Positions 26,012 to 38,047 of a stretch of 64,000 bases of DNA are shown one piece after another. The number at the start of each line of letters is the position of its first letter. The first letter of the stretch is position 1. Source of the stretch: CAWAYH01 sp963786195 (GTDB taxonomy: Bacteria > Acidobacteriota > Vicinamibacteria > Vicinamibacterales > 2-12-FULL-66-21); the NCBI GenBank assembly GCA_963786195.1, contig CAWAYH010000001.1:410739-474738 (forward strand), written 5' to 3'. Under the pieces are notes generated by a model, which ran no database searches, was not told the origin of the DNA, and was given only the letters and a program-made list of their open reading frames with translations. Position numbers and translations under genes: made by a program.

Positions 26012-29007
26012 AATGTACCAGCGATTCCTGCGGCACACGATAACGCTCTCTGTGCAGCGCTGTGCTCGTCTTCTCCTGGGCTTCCTGGCCAATCGACGCC
26101 CAGACGCCGGCCGCAGGGAAGCGGCCAATCTCGTACGACATGTTCGACGCCTGGTGGTCGATTCAGGGAACCACTCTGTCGCGTGACGGCGAGTGGCTCG
26201 CGTACGCGTTGACGTCGCAGGGGCTGGACGGCCAGCTCGTCGTCCGGAATCTCCGGACGGGGCAGGAAGTGAAGCATCCACGCGGCACCAACCCGACGTT
26301 CACGCCCGACGGCAAGTTCCTCACGTTCTCGATCGCCCAGACGAAGGCGGAGGAGGAGAAGGAACGGCTCGCCGGACGCGGTCGCGGCGGTGAGAACCAG
26401 GGACGTGGCGGAGAGACTGCGCAAGGCGGTCGCGGTGCCAACACCCCGCCGCGCACGTCCGCAGGCATCATGACGCTCGCCGACGGGCCAGGTGACGACC
26501 GTCGAGCGGATTGGGACCATCAGCATGCCGGAAGAGTCCTCCACCTGGGTGGCGATGCATCGCGGCCGTGCGGGCGCCGGCGGCGGTCGTGCCGGCCGAG
26601 GCGGACGCGGCGGCCGCGGCGGCCGTGGCGGCGGCGCGCCACCGCCCAGGCCGGCGGCGGACAGCAGGCCCAGGGTGAAGGCGAGGCCGCCGAGGGCGGC
26701 ACGCGCCAGCGACGCAAGGACAACGGCAACGATCTGATCGTCCGCAACCTGGTCACGGGTCAGGAGACGACGATCCCGCTCGTCAGCGACTTTGCGTGGT
26801 CGAAGGATGGTTCATGGCTCGCGTATGCCGTGTCGTCCTCCAAGGCGGAGGAGGATGGCGCGTTCGCCCGCAAGATGGCCGATGGCACCGTCGTGTCGCT
26901 GCAGAAGGGCAAGGGGAACTACAAGAACCTGGCGTTCGACGAGGCGGGCAAGCAGCTCGCGTTCCTCAGCGACCAGGCGGAGTACGACAAGGACGTCGCG
27001 CCGTATCGCGTCTACTACTGGCGGATCACCGACACGGCCGCGACCGAGCTGGTGGCGGCGTCCACTCGCGGCATGCCGCAGGGCATGGTCGTCAGCGATC
27101 AGGCCCCGCCGCGCTTCTCGGAGGACGGCCTGCGCCTCTATCTCGGCACGGCGCCGCCGCCCGCGCCGCCCGCGGCGGAGAATGCCCCCGCAGCGCGCGC
27201 CGTCGACATCTGGTCGTGGCAGGACCCGCTGATGCAGCCTATGCAGCGCGTCCGCGCGCAGCAGGAGCGCAATCGCAACTACCGCGCCGTCGTCCATCTG
27301 GCCGACAAGCGCTTCGTGCAGCTCGCGACGCCGGACCTGCCGAACGTGAATCCGGGCGACGATCCCACCCGGGCGATCGCGACCAACGAGATGCCGTACC
27401 GGAGAGAGATGTCGTGGGACACGACGTACAGCGACGTGTTCCTCGTCGATCTCAAGAGCGGGAACCGTCAGAAGCTCCTCGATCACTGGCGTGGGACGCC
27501 GTCGATGTCGCCCGCCGGCAAGTACCTGCTGTATTTCGATGAGGGGAACGCCGACTGGTTCACGTACCGGATCGCTGACGGCGCCAAGGTGAACCTGACC
27601 GAGAAGCTCAACATCAACTTCTGGCGCGAGGATCACGATTCGCCGAGCCTGCCGCCCGCGTACGGCGCCGGCGGCTGGACGACCGACGACCGGTCGGTGC
27701 TGCTCTACGACAAGTACGACATCTGGGAGATCAGGCCGGACGGCACGGGCGCCCGGATGGTCACCAACGGTGAGGGTCGAAAACAGCAGACCGTCTTCCG
27801 CTATCGCTCGCTCGATCCCGATCAGCGCGCGATTCCCGTCGACAAACCGCTGCTGCTCACGGCGAACGACGACAAGACCGAGGCGAGCGGGTTCTACCGG
27901 ACGCCGCTGACCGGCACGGCCGCGCCCGAGAAGATCGTGATGGTCGACAAGTCCTTCGGCCAGATCACGAAGGCCCGCAACGCGGATCGCCTGGTCTTCA
28001 CGATGACGCGGTTCGAGGAGTTCCCGGACCTGTGGATGAGCGACGTGAACTTCAAGGACATGAAGAAGATCTCGAACGCGAACCCGCAGCAGTCCGAGTT
28101 CGTGTGGGGCAAGGCCGAGCTGATGCCGTACATCAACGCGGACGGCAAGCGTCTGCGGTCTATCCTCGTCAAGCCGGACAACTTCGACCCCTCGAAGAAG
28201 TACCCGCTGATGGTCTACATCTACGAGGAGCTCTCCGAGGGTCTGCACAATTATCGCGCGCCGAATCCGGGGACGAGCATCAACATCACGCGGTACGTCA
28301 GCAACGGGTACGTCGTGCTCATGCCCGACATCGTGTACGACACGGGCTATCCGGGTGAGAGCGCCGAGAAGTGCGTCATCCCCGCCGTCAATACCGTCGT
28401 CGCTCAGGGCTTCATCGATCCGAAGCGGATCGGCATTCAGGGGCACTCGTGGGGCGGCTACCAGATCACGCACCTGATCACGCGGACCGATCTCTTCGCC
28501 GCGGTGCAGGCCGGCGCATCGGTCTCGAACATGGTCAGCGCCTACGGCGGAATCCGGTGGGGCACGGGCATGTCGCGCGCCTTCCAGTACGAAAGGACGC
28601 AGAGCCGCATCGGCGCGCCGCCGTGGGACGCGCCGCTCCAGTTCATCGAGAACTCGCCGATCTTCTGGGTCGAGAAGGTCCACACGCCGTACCTGACGAT
28701 CCACAACGACGAAGACGACGCTGTGCCCTGGTATCAGGGGATCGAGTTCTTTTCGGCGATGCGGCGGCTCAACAAGGAAGCCTACATGTTCGTCTACAAC
28801 GGCGAACCGCACGGCCTCCGGAACCGGGACAACCAGAAACACTGGACCGTCCACATGGACGAGTTCTTCGATCATTTCCTGCTCGGCAAGCCGAAGCCGG
28901 AGTGGATGGTCAAGGGCGTTCCGTTCCTCGAGCGCGGCAGACGCGACGTGACGGACATGTTCAAGCCGAAGGCGGCTGCGGCGACGACGACGAGTCAGGA
29001 TAAGTAA
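26012..29007 (+). CDS. Exported S9-family (prolyl oligopeptidase type) peptidase with RG-rich insert, several frameshifts
   Basis: About 998 residues. The best start is the ATG at 26012, with RBS GAGGTGG; this needs one shift before 26062 to join the signal peptide (LVFSWASWPIDAQ) to the body. A propeller domain (PTFTPDGKFLTFSIAQTKAE) is followed by an insert of Gly/Arg repeats. Within 26490-26640 the sensible frame is TTVERIGTISMPEESSTWVA and the RG tract, so two compensating shifts occur. The catalytic domain has Ser in IQGHSWGGYQ, Asp in IHNDEDDAVPW and His in NGEPHGLRN. It cleaves peptides, probably after Pro or Ala, outside the cytoplasm. Confidence 0.85.
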
Positions 29008-29068
29008 GGGTGCCAAAGTGCCAGGGTGCCCGGGTACCAGAGTGCTGGTGCCCGGGTGCCCGGGCGCT
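29008..29068. repeat. GGTGCC(C)-type tandem array
   Basis: Repeated GGTGCCA, AGTGCCA, GGTGCCC and GGTACCA units fill the spacer between the S9 peptidase and dut. Confidence 0.85.
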
Positions 29069-29083
29069 GCGAGGTAGATCGGC

Positions 29084-29514
29084 GTGTTGACCGTGCGCAT
29101 TCGGCGCCTCAGTCCCTCGGTTTCCCTTCCAACCTACGCTACCGAAGGCTCGGCTGCGTTCGATCTTGCGGCTTCCGAGGACGTCACGGTTGCGCCCGGA
29201 GAGGTCCGGCTCGTGCCGACCGGGCTGGTCATCGAAGTTCCGCCGACCATGTTTCTCGCGATCTTCGCGCGCAGCAGCACGCCGCTCAAACGCGGGCTCA
29301 TGGTCGCAAACGGCGTCGGCGTGGTGGACTCCGACTATTGCGGTCCAGCCGACGAAGTGAAAATCGCGGTGCTCAACTTCGGCGACCGGCCCGTGGCGGT
29401 GAAGGCCGGAGATCGCCTCGCCCAGGGAATCCTCCTGCCCGCCCCGCGCGTGGTGTGGGACGAGGTGACGACGCTGCGCCCGACTCGAGGGGCGGCTTCG
29501 GCGCTACTGACTGA
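29084..29514 (+). CDS. dut: dUTP diphosphatase, C-terminal motif V displaced by a frameshift
   Basis: About 143 residues from GTG at 29084. Motif I is AAFDLAA, motif II ARSSTPLKRGL, motif III NGVGVVDSDYCG, motif IV GDRLAQGILL. Motif V (RGGFGATD, then stop) is present only in another frame, ending at 29514. One base is therefore shifted between about 29465 and 29493. Without the correction the frame would run on through the downstream array for over 100 meaningless residues. Dut hydrolyses dUTP to dUMP and keeps uracil out of DNA. The trimer's motif V closes over the active site of the neighbour, so its loss would matter if real. Confidence 0.87.
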
Positions 29515-29515
29515 A

Positions 29516-29670
29516 CCGTTATCGGTTATCGGTTCTTGGTTTTCGGTTTCTTGGTTTTCGGTTTCTTGGTTATCGGTTCACAACAGCCCGCACCAACCGA
29601 GAACCGAGAACCGAAACCGAAACCGAGAACCGAAAACCGAAAACCGAAAACCAAAAACCGACAACCGACG
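29516..29670. terminator. Inverted pair of tandem arrays between convergent genes, probable bidirectional terminator
   Basis: The left arm (29516-29580) is made of TCGGTTATCGGTTTCTTGG-type units. The right arm (29593-29670) is the complementary CCGAGAACCGAAAACC type. The two can pair into a long imperfect hairpin, with T-rich left and A-rich right arms. It lies exactly between the stops of dut (plus) and the membrane protein gene (minus). Confidence 0.65.
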
Positions 29671-29671
29671 A

Positions 29672-31291
29672 CTATTGAAGTTTGTACAGCGAGAGCCCGC
29701 CACTGCCAATAGCAACCCGCTGAAGATACGGGCTCGCGGCGACCTTCTGCAATACGTCGGCTGCGTCGGCGCCGAAGCGATCGGGATGGACCATCACGTG
29801 AGTCGCCCCGGCCTCGCGCATGGCCTGAATCGCGTCAGCTTCCGGAAAGCGCCAGAACCTGGCCGAGATCTGACGATACGACTCCGGTAGATAACCGCTG
29901 TAGCCGTTCATCAGAGGGCGCCAGTGCGCCGTCGAATTGAGCATGTAGTGCGCGTTCTCGAAAGCGCCCTCGGGCGGATAGAACGGCGTTTCGACCAGCA
30001 CGACTGAGCCCGGTTCACGCGCCAGCAAAGAGTACACGGGAGAAATCCCCTCGAAGCGGACGTAGTTCAACGGCGCGCGCAGCGATTCCAGGTTCGCGAG
30101 CGCGACGAGCCCGAGCGCGATCAGCGCTGCGCGATGCGACGTCATCCGCGCGCGTGCAGCGGCCAGCCCGATTCCCGCCAGCAGGGCCATCGCCAGCAAA
30201 AACAGGTTGCCGAATCGCGCGGCCGCGCGAAGCCCCTGCACCGGTGGAAACGCATGATAGAGCCAGCCGTACACGGGTGTGTGCGTTCCGAGCGAGAGGA
30301 TCAGTCCGGTCGCCGCTAATGCAATGAGCATGAGCAGCCGGGACGCCCGCGCGTCGGCGCGTGGCCGGCTCGACGCGATCGCGTAGATCCCGAACGCCGA
30401 CAACGCGAGCACGACGAACCCGGGGAAGAACGCGTCCACGGGATTCGCAGGAAGGCTGTTCCAGAGGGCCGAGTGCAGCCGACTCTCGCTCGAGAGATAG
30501 CCAGTGGGCGTCGCCGAGAACTCCGTCACGGTTTCGAGCGGACGCATCATGTGCTGTTCCTGCGCCACGCGGCGGTAGGGGAGGTACACCGGCAGCGTGG
30601 CGACAGTCGTGAGAATCGCGGCAGCGGCAACGAGTGGCAGGACCTGCCGCGCGCGCGGCCACCAGTCGCGAACTCGCGTGACCATCACGACCGCGGTCAT
30701 GACCGCGCCGAACACCACGAGATAGCCGGACGAGTACGCCATGGCCGTCATCCAGATCGCGAGCCACACCGCATCCTTCCACTCGGCCCGCACGACCAGG
30801 CGGTCGGCCGCGAGGAGCGACAGCGGCAGGCCCCAGGCATGAGCCGCCTGCACGTGCGCCAGGCGAGTCAACGTGTGGGTGTTGAACGCGAACGCGGAGC
30901 CGGCCAGCAGCCCCGCTGCGCGGTCCCCGGTCCACTCCACCACGAGCGCATACGCGGCCATGGCGGTCAGCGCCAGGCCGAGTATCAGAACGATGTTGAA
31001 CACGAGCACGGGCGAGGCCACCGAGCCACGCGAGCGGCGCGCCGATCAGTCGCGGGGACGATCAGCGGTTCCGAGTAGGCCAGCGTGTCGCGCGCCGGAT
31101 AGAAGATGTTCGCGTTGAAGAGATCGGTTGGCGCGCGGGGGAGCTGATGTGCGATCCACGCGAGGATCCATTCGTTGAGCAGCGCGTCGCCGTTGTCGTT
31201 GCAGCGACAACCGCCCCGGCATCGTCGCCAGCGGCCAGGTGTGGACGATCGCGAGCAGCAGGCAGAAAGCCAGGATGCGAAGGCGCTGCAT
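29672..31291 (-). CDS. Large polytopic membrane protein (possible GT-C-type glycosyltransferase), frameshifted N-terminus
   Basis: About 540 residues if joined. The N-terminus is MQRLRILAFCLLLAIVHTWP; then, in another frame, NDNGDALLNEWILAWIAHQL and NIFYPARDTLAYSEPLI; then the long frame from 31021 (VLVFNIVLILGLALTAMAAY and on). Shifts lie near 31200 and 31030. Eight or more transmembrane helices are visible. The acidic D-N/G-D-A loop before the second helix and the overall layout resemble GT-C glycosyltransferases and YfhO-like proteins, but no family is certain. The C-terminal 130 residues (REPGSVVLVETPFYPPEGAF) form an extracytoplasmic domain. Confidence 0.6.
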
Positions 31292-31322
31292 CGGAACGTG
31301 TCAGTGTACGCAGAACACGCGG

Positions 31323-31983
31323 CTAGCGCGCGGTGAGGCCGCGAATCAACGTCAGCAGCATGTCGATGGCCACCGTGTTGTGGCCGCCCTGCGGAATGAT
31401 GATGTCGGCGTAGCGCTTGCTCGGCTCGACGAACTCGAGGTGCATCGGCTTGACCGTTGACGAGGTACTGTTCGATGACCGACTGCACCGTCCGGCCGCG
31501 CTCCGACGTATCGCGCTGCAGCCGCCGGATGAAGCGCGTGTCGTCGTCGGTGTCGACGAACACCTTGATGTCCATCAGGCGGCGCAGCGTCCGCGTCGGT
31601 GAAGATCAGGATGCCTTCGACGATGATCGCGCGGCGCGGATGGGCGGTCTGCGTTTCGGGACGGCGGGCGTACCGCGCGAAGTCGTAGACCGGCAGTTCG
31701 ACCGCCCGCCCGCTGCGCAGCTCGTGGAGTGGCGCACGAGCAGGTCCGTCTCGAGCGAGTCGGGATGATCGTAGTTGAGCGCCGCTCGCTCCTCGAGCCG
31801 CAGATCGTTGCGCTCGCGATAGTAGCGATCGTGCTCGAGGACGGTGACGTGCTGGTCGCCGACGCTCTCGACGATGCTCCGGACGACGGTGGTCTTGCCG
31901 GATCCCGAACCGCCGGCCACGCCGATGACGACAAACCGCGAACCGTCCTGTTTCCAGGCGGTTGGAGAGGGTTCTGGCGTCAT
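31323..31983 (-). CDS. udk: Uridine kinase, several frameshifts
   Basis: About 220 residues if joined. The P-loop VAGGSGSGKTTV is near residue 22. ERNDLRLEERAALNYDHPDS and LETDLLVRH follow in the same frame; then KVFVDTDDDTRFIRRLQRDT and SERGRTVQSVIEQYL in a second, and VEPSKRYADIIIPQGGHNTV in a third. This is the full uridine kinase order. At least three shifts (near 31710, 31600 and 31455) interrupt it. The enzyme phosphorylates uridine and cytidine in pyrimidine salvage. The ATG at 31981-31983 is the likely start. Confidence 0.83.
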
Positions 31984-32123
31984 GACTCAGCCATCCTGAC
32001 ACGCTTTTTCACGGCTTTTCACAACCTCGTGAGGACATCCGCGGACGTTCCGGAGCATTATCGATGATGCCGTGTAAGATCGGCTCATCCCCAGCGACAG
32101 CTTGACGCACCTTGGAGGAACGG

Positions 32124-35100
32124 GTGGAGATTCTGTTCTTCGCGCTGATCCTGCTCGGCATTCCGTTTGTGCTGCCGATTGTGGCGTGGGTGTCGGCCCG
32201 CCGAGTCCGCGCGCGGATCCAGGCACTCGAGCAGGTAGTCGAATCGCAACGGCTCGAGCTGACCGTGCTCTCGGAGCGGCTCAGTGCGCTCGGGCGCAAG
32301 CCTGCCGCCGATAGCGCGGAGCCGGCCGCCGCTCCGAAGCCTGCGCGAGCCGCGCGCCAGGAACCTGCGGTTGCGCCGATCGTGCCGGTCACGGTTTCTG
32401 AGCCGGTGAAGTCGACGCCGCGCGCCCGCCGGTACCTGTCAAGCCGGTACCGGTCGCTCCCGCCCCGAGCGTTCCCGCGCCGAGTGTTCCCGCGCCGGTG
32501 AGTCCTGCGCCGATCCGTCCCACGCCGGTCGCGCCGGCTCCGGTCGTGTCCGCGCCCGCCGCCGCTCGCCCGGCCGCGATCGCGCCACCAGCTTCCGCGC
32601 CCGCGCCGCCAACGCCACCGCCGCCGCCAGCACGTGTTCCGCCGGCTCCACCCGAGCCGCCGCAACCGCCGGCGCCCGCGTTCGATTGGGAGAGCCTGGT
32701 CGGCGTCAAGCTGTTCTCAGCGATCGCGGGGATTGCGCTCGTCGTGGCCGCGGTGTTCTTCCTCGAGTACTCCATCGACCACGGATGGCTGCAGCCAACC
32801 GTCCGCGTCGCGATTGGCATCATCGTGGCCGTCGGCCTGCTCGTCACGTGCGAGCTGAAGGCGGCGCGACGCTATCCGGTCACCGCGAACGCGATCGATG
32901 CGGCCGCGATCGCTATCTTGTTCTCGACGTTCTTTGCCGCGCACGCGCTGTGGAACCTCATTCCTGCATCGCGTCACGTTCGGGCTGCTCGCGATGGTCA
33001 CCGCGCTGGCGGTCCTGCTGTCGATCAGGCGTGAGTCGCTGTTCATTGCGGTGCTCGGTCTGCTCGGAGGCTTCGCCACGCCCGCGCTGCTGTCGACGGG
33101 TGAGAACCGCCCCATTCCGCTGTTCGCGTACCTCCTGCTGCTCAACGTCGGCCTCGCGTGGGTCGCGTTCAAGCGGGGATGGACCCTGCTCACGTGGCTG
33201 ACGCTCGTCCTGACGACGATCTATCAGTGGGGCTGGGTGTTCAAGTTCCTCGACGAAGCCAGTCTGCCGCTGGCCGTCGGGATCTTTCTCGTGTTTCCGC
33301 TCGCGGCCATGTCGGGCGTGCTCGTCGGGGGCCGTCTCGTCTCGGACCGCGATCGCGACGACGGAAAGGGCTTCGAGCAGTCGGCGCTGATGTCATCGGT
33401 GCTCCCGCTCCTGTTTGCCGTCTACCTCGCGGCCGTTCCGGCGTACGGCGCACACGCCGACCCTGTTGTTCGGCTTCCTGCTGATGCTCGATCTCGGGCT
33501 GCTGGCCATCGCCATCGCGCGGCGACAGAGTCTGCTGCACGCCACCGGCGCCCTGACGACGATGATCGTCATGGCCGTCTGGATGACGTTCTCGTACCAG
33601 GCGTCGCGGCTCGTGGACCACGGCGCTTCCGTTCACGTCGGCGTTCGTTGTGCTGTATCTCGCCGCACCGCTCGTCAGCCGCTGGTCGGGGCCGGACTCT
33701 GGACGACGCGGGAGCGCGGGCGCAGTACGCCGCACCGCTGCTCCTGTTCGTGTTTCCGTTTCTTGTCGGGATCGATCCGGCGTTCGCCAATCCCTGGCCG
33801 CTCGCTCGGCGACGCTGCTGGTGCTCGTGTTGCTGATCGCCTGGCGAGCGCTCGCGGGAGGTGTCGGTCCGCTCTATTACATTGCCGCGTTCTTTGCGAT
33901 CGCGTTTCAGGCCGTGTGGTCCTCCAACCACCTGATCCTCGAGCGGCTCGGTACCGCGGTCGCGCTCTACACCGCTGTTCGGCCTCGTGTCCCTTGGCGT
34001 CCCGATCGTTGCGCGCCGGTTCTTCCGGCCGCTGCAGCCGTCGTGGGGCAGTGGCGTCGTGCTGCTGGTCAGCCTCGGGCTGCTGCTGTTTCTGTCCACC
34101 AGCGCGGTCGCCTCGTCTGCGCTCTGGGCGCTGGCGCTGCTGCTCGCCATTCTCAATGCCGGCCTGTTCGTCGAGAGCGCGGCGGGACGGCTGCCGCTCA
34201 CGTCGCAGGTCGGCAGCGTGCTTTCCTGGCTGATTCTGATGAACTGGTGGGCACGCGCGGCCGCCACAGTGGGTGTGCTTCCGTCGCTGTCGGTCATGGT
34301 CGGGCTGACCCTGATTACGCTGGCCGGTCATGGATGGTCGGTTCAATCCGCGCGTGACTCAGCAGTCCGAAGACGAAGCGGCTTCGACCGCCCAGTTCAG
34401 GCATGGCCTGTATCTCGGCCTGATTGGCCATCTCTTCCTGCTCCTGCTCGTCTTCAATCGCGAATGGGCGCTGCCGCCCTGGCCGATCTTCGGGGCGCTG
34501 CTGGTCATCACGCTCGCGACGACCGCGACGGCGATCTGGATTCGCACGCCGGTCCTGCACCAGGCCGGGTGCATCGCGACGGCAGTGGTCGTCATGGCAT
34601 GGGCCGGTGCCGCCGGGTCGCAGGAATGGGGCACCACGGCGCGTGCTTGCGGCGGCAGCCGCAAGCGCGTACGCGCTCGTGTGGATTCCGCTCGGGTCGC
34701 GTACGCGGGAGCATCCTGCCTGGTCCACGACGGGCTGTGTCGTGCTGTTCGTCGGCGAGCTCTCGTTGATCTGTGCCGTCGGCGGCGGCGCGCTGCCGCC
34801 GTTCCCGCTTGCTCGTCCTCGCGCACGCGGTCAACCTCTGCGTCCTGCTCGCGCTCGTCACGCACTATCAGTGGCAGCACATCGCCATCGCCGCGGTGGC
34901 GCCGGCGTGGCTGGCGGTGCTGCAGTGGCAGGTGCGGGACGACCTCAACGTGACGTGGCCCCAGCTGCTGATGCTCTCGGGCGCGTTGTACGCGATGTTC
35001 GCCGCTTATCCGTTCGTCCTCGGCCGGCGCGCGCAAAGCGATCGCGATCCGTACCTCGTCGCCGTCTTCGCCAGCGCGATGGCGTTCTTCGGCGCGCGGG

Positions 35101-35968
35101 CGGCGTTCCTGGCGGGAGACCTCGAGTGGATGATCGGCATCGTGCCGGTCGTCGAGGGCGCGGTGCTCGCGGTGCTGCTGCGACAACTGCTGCGCATGGA
35201 GCCTGCCGGTGAGCGCGACATCGGCCGACTGGCGCTCGTCGCCGGCGCGGCGCTCGCCTTCGTCACCGTGGCCATCCCGCTGCAGCTGAGCCATCAGTGG
35301 ATCACGATTGGCTGGGCGCTCGAGGGCGCGGCGCTGGCCTGGCTCTACCGGCGCATCCCGCATCGCGGCCTGCTCTATGCCGGCGGTGGCGCTGCTGGGC
35401 GCGGTGTTCGTCCGGCTGGCGATGAACCCGGAGATCTTCCTCTACGAACCGCGCGGGGCGATGCGGATCTTCAACTGGTACCTCTACACGTATCTCGTGT
35501 GCGCCGTCGGCGCTCTTCGTGGCCGGCCGATGGCTGTCGAAAACGGACGACCGCATCGTCGAGAGCCCGCGACCCTCGCAGGTGCTGCCGGCGGGCGGCG
35601 TGATCCTGCTGTTCCTGCTGCTCAACATCGAGATCGCCGACTTCTACGCGACGGGCCCGACGATCATGTTCCGGTTCGGCGCGACGCTCTCGCAGGATCT
35701 GACGTACACGATCGGCTGGCTCGTGTTCGGGATGGTGCTTCTCGCCGCCGGCATCTACATCCGGAACCGGCCGGCGCGCGTGACGGCCGTCGCGCTGATT
35801 GCCGTGACGACGTTCAAGTGTTTCCTCTACGACCTCGGCTCGCTCGAGGGGCTGTATCGCGTCGGCGTCCTTCGTCGGGCTCGCGATGTCGCTGGCGCTC
35901 GTGTCGCTGGCGCTTCAGAAGTTCGTGCTGTCGAAGCCGAGGAGAGCAGTGCAGGGAGTGCGTCATGA
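32124..35968 (+). CDS. DUF2339 multi-spanning membrane protein, heavily frameshifted
   Basis: About 1,280 residues if joined. The start chosen is GTG at 32124, six bases after GGAGGA, giving MEILFFALILLGIPFVLPIV. A coiled-coil-like segment (RIQALEQVVESQRLELTVLS) is followed by a Pro/Ala-rich linker of about 100 residues. The DUF2339 core then begins at FDWESLVGVKLFSAIAGIAL, with twenty or more transmembrane helices. At least a dozen single-base shifts break the frame. DUF2339 proteins are of unknown function. The adjacent DUF3999 gene, starting within the ATGA overlap at 35965, is a known companion. Confidence 0.8.
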
Positions 35969-38035
35969 GCCGAGTCCGGGTTGGGCTGATCGTTGCGGTT
36001 GCGGGTGTCGGCGTCGCGCTCGCGGCGCAGACGCCGGCTGACGCGGCTCGCTTCGCGCACGAGCGACCGATCGTCGACGACCGGCACGGGACCGCAGCGC
36101 CTGGCCATCGACGCGTCGCTTCTCGGCGCGACCGCACGGTTCCGCGTCGAGCGCCAGGGTGACACGCCGGTCGCGATGGATGGCCTCGCGGACCTGCGGC
36201 TGTTCGACGCGGCCGGCAGGGCGGTGCCATACCTGCTCGTCCAGCCGTCGACCGGCGAGCGAGAGTGGGTCGACCGGGGCGCTGCTCGGCGGTCGCCGCG
36301 ACGAAGAAGACGAGCGGCTTCGAGGTCGATTTCGGCGCGGGCGAGCCCATCGACATGATCCGGGTCGAGGGCCTGCCGGCGCCGTTCCTGAAGCGTCTGA
36401 CGCTCGAAGGCAGCGGCGATCGCTCGCGCTGGACGGTGCTCGTCGTCCGAGGGCACGCTCTTCGACCTGCCTGATGAGAACCTCCGGCAGGATCGCTCGG
36501 CTTCGACGGCCGGGGTCGTACCGCTACGTGCGCGTCACCTGGAACGACACGAACAGCGGTCGGGTGCCGGTCCCACGGAACGTCTTCGCGCGGCGCGCGT
36601 CGCGCATGCCGCCGCCGCCCGCGACGACGATCGACACGACGTTCGAGCGCCGGCCGAGCGAGCCCGGCGTGAGCCGGTACCGCGTGCGGCTGCCGGCCGC
36701 GGCGCCTGCCGATCGTCGCGCTGGATCTGGAAGTCGGCGGGGGACACGTGTTTCGACGGGCGACGGTGACCGAGGCGCGTTCGCTGGCGAACGAGGCCGT
36801 GCCGACGTTTCTCGGCTCGGCCACGCTGTCGCGGATCACGCGGGACGGCGTCGACGGCCGCGGCCTGCGCGTGCCGATCGAGCCGCCGTCCGAAGCGGAA
36901 ATCGAGCTGGCGATCGACGACGGCGCCAACCCGCCGCTCGATCTGAAGCACGTCTCCACCGTCCTCGCGCAGCTGCCGTGGATCTATTTCGAGGCTCCCG
37001 CAGGCCCGGTCGTGGCGCGGTATGGAAACCCGACGCTGCAGCGTCCGGTCTACGACCTCGAGGCCGTGCGCGGCGCGATCGACCTGTCGAAGCTGCCCGA
37101 GGCGAGCTGGGGCCGCGCGCGTGCCCTGGTCGAGGACGCGCCGGCCGCCGAGCCGTCACCGCTTCCGAATGCCGGAGCGACGCTCGATCCTGCGCTGTTC
37201 AAGTACTCCCGGCTCATTCAGTCGCAGGATGCAGGGCTGTTGGCCCTTGCCATCGACGCTGCACGCGCTCACGCACAGTCGAGGTCCGGCGTTCCGGTTC
37301 GCCGACGTGCGGATGCTCGAGACCTCCAACCGCCAGGTGCCGTATCTCATCGAGCGTCGAGACGAGCCGCTGGCGGTCGATCTCGCGTTCAAGCCCGCGG
37401 CGTCCGTCCGAGCCGCGGAGTTGAAACCGACCGGTGGCCGGCAGCGATCGGTGTATCCGTGACGTTGCCGGCCGCAGCGATGCCGGAGTCGACCCTCGTG
37501 CTCGAGACCTCCGGGCGTGTGTTTCAGCGGACCGTGCAGGTCGGGATCGATCGCGGCCCGGATCGGCTGCGGCGGGATGCGTGGTTCGACGTCAAGGGCG
37601 GGAGCACCTGGCGGCACGCCGACGATCAGACGCCGGCCCGCCCGCTGACGCTCACGGTGTCGACGATGCCTGAAACCGAGCTCCTGGTCGTCGTCGATGA
37701 GGGCGACAACGCGCCGCTGCCGATCACGGCCGCGCGTCTGTTGTTGCCGTCCTACCGGTTGCGTTTCTACTATCACGACCCATCGTCGCTCCGCCTCGCG
37801 TACGGGCGCGACGATCTCCAGGCTCCGCAGTACGATCTGGCGCTGCTCGCGCCCCAGGTGATGGGCGCGCCGGCGACGCGAGATTGCCGCAGCACCTCCG
37901 TCGAGTCCGGGGTCCGAGCCGCAGTCCTTCGTTCCTCCTGCCCGGACGTTCTGGATCGTCGTGAGCGGCGCGGTGCTCGTCCTGCTCGTGTTGATCGCCA
38001 GACTTCTCCGGGCCGAGCAGCCGAAGACCGGGTGA
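35965..38035 (+). CDS. DUF3999-family protein, frameshifted
   Basis: About 690 residues if joined. The signal peptide MSRVRVGLIVAVAGVGVALA leads to QTPADAARFAHERPI. Beta-rich repeats follow (LAIDASLLGATARFRVERQG, LADLRLFDAAGRAVPYLLVQ, VRMLETSNRQVPYLIERRDE). A C-terminal membrane anchor (FWIVVSGAVLVLLVLIARLL) ends at TGA 38033-38035. DUF3999 proteins are usually encoded beside DUF2339 proteins, as here, with an ATGA start/stop overlap. The pair is thought to be an envelope complex of unknown role. Several shifts (for example near 36090, 36270, 36460, 36710, 37290 and 37880) interrupt it. Confidence 0.75.
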
Positions 38036-38047
38036 GCCGCGCGTCCG

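Noticed and set aside
26812..29100. 762-codon open frame on the minus strand
   Set aside because: Antisense to the S9 peptidase, whose catalytic triad is clear on the plus strand.
29515..29890. C-terminal extension of dut
   Set aside because: It translates a repeat array and the antisense of the next gene; true motif V and stop are in another frame.
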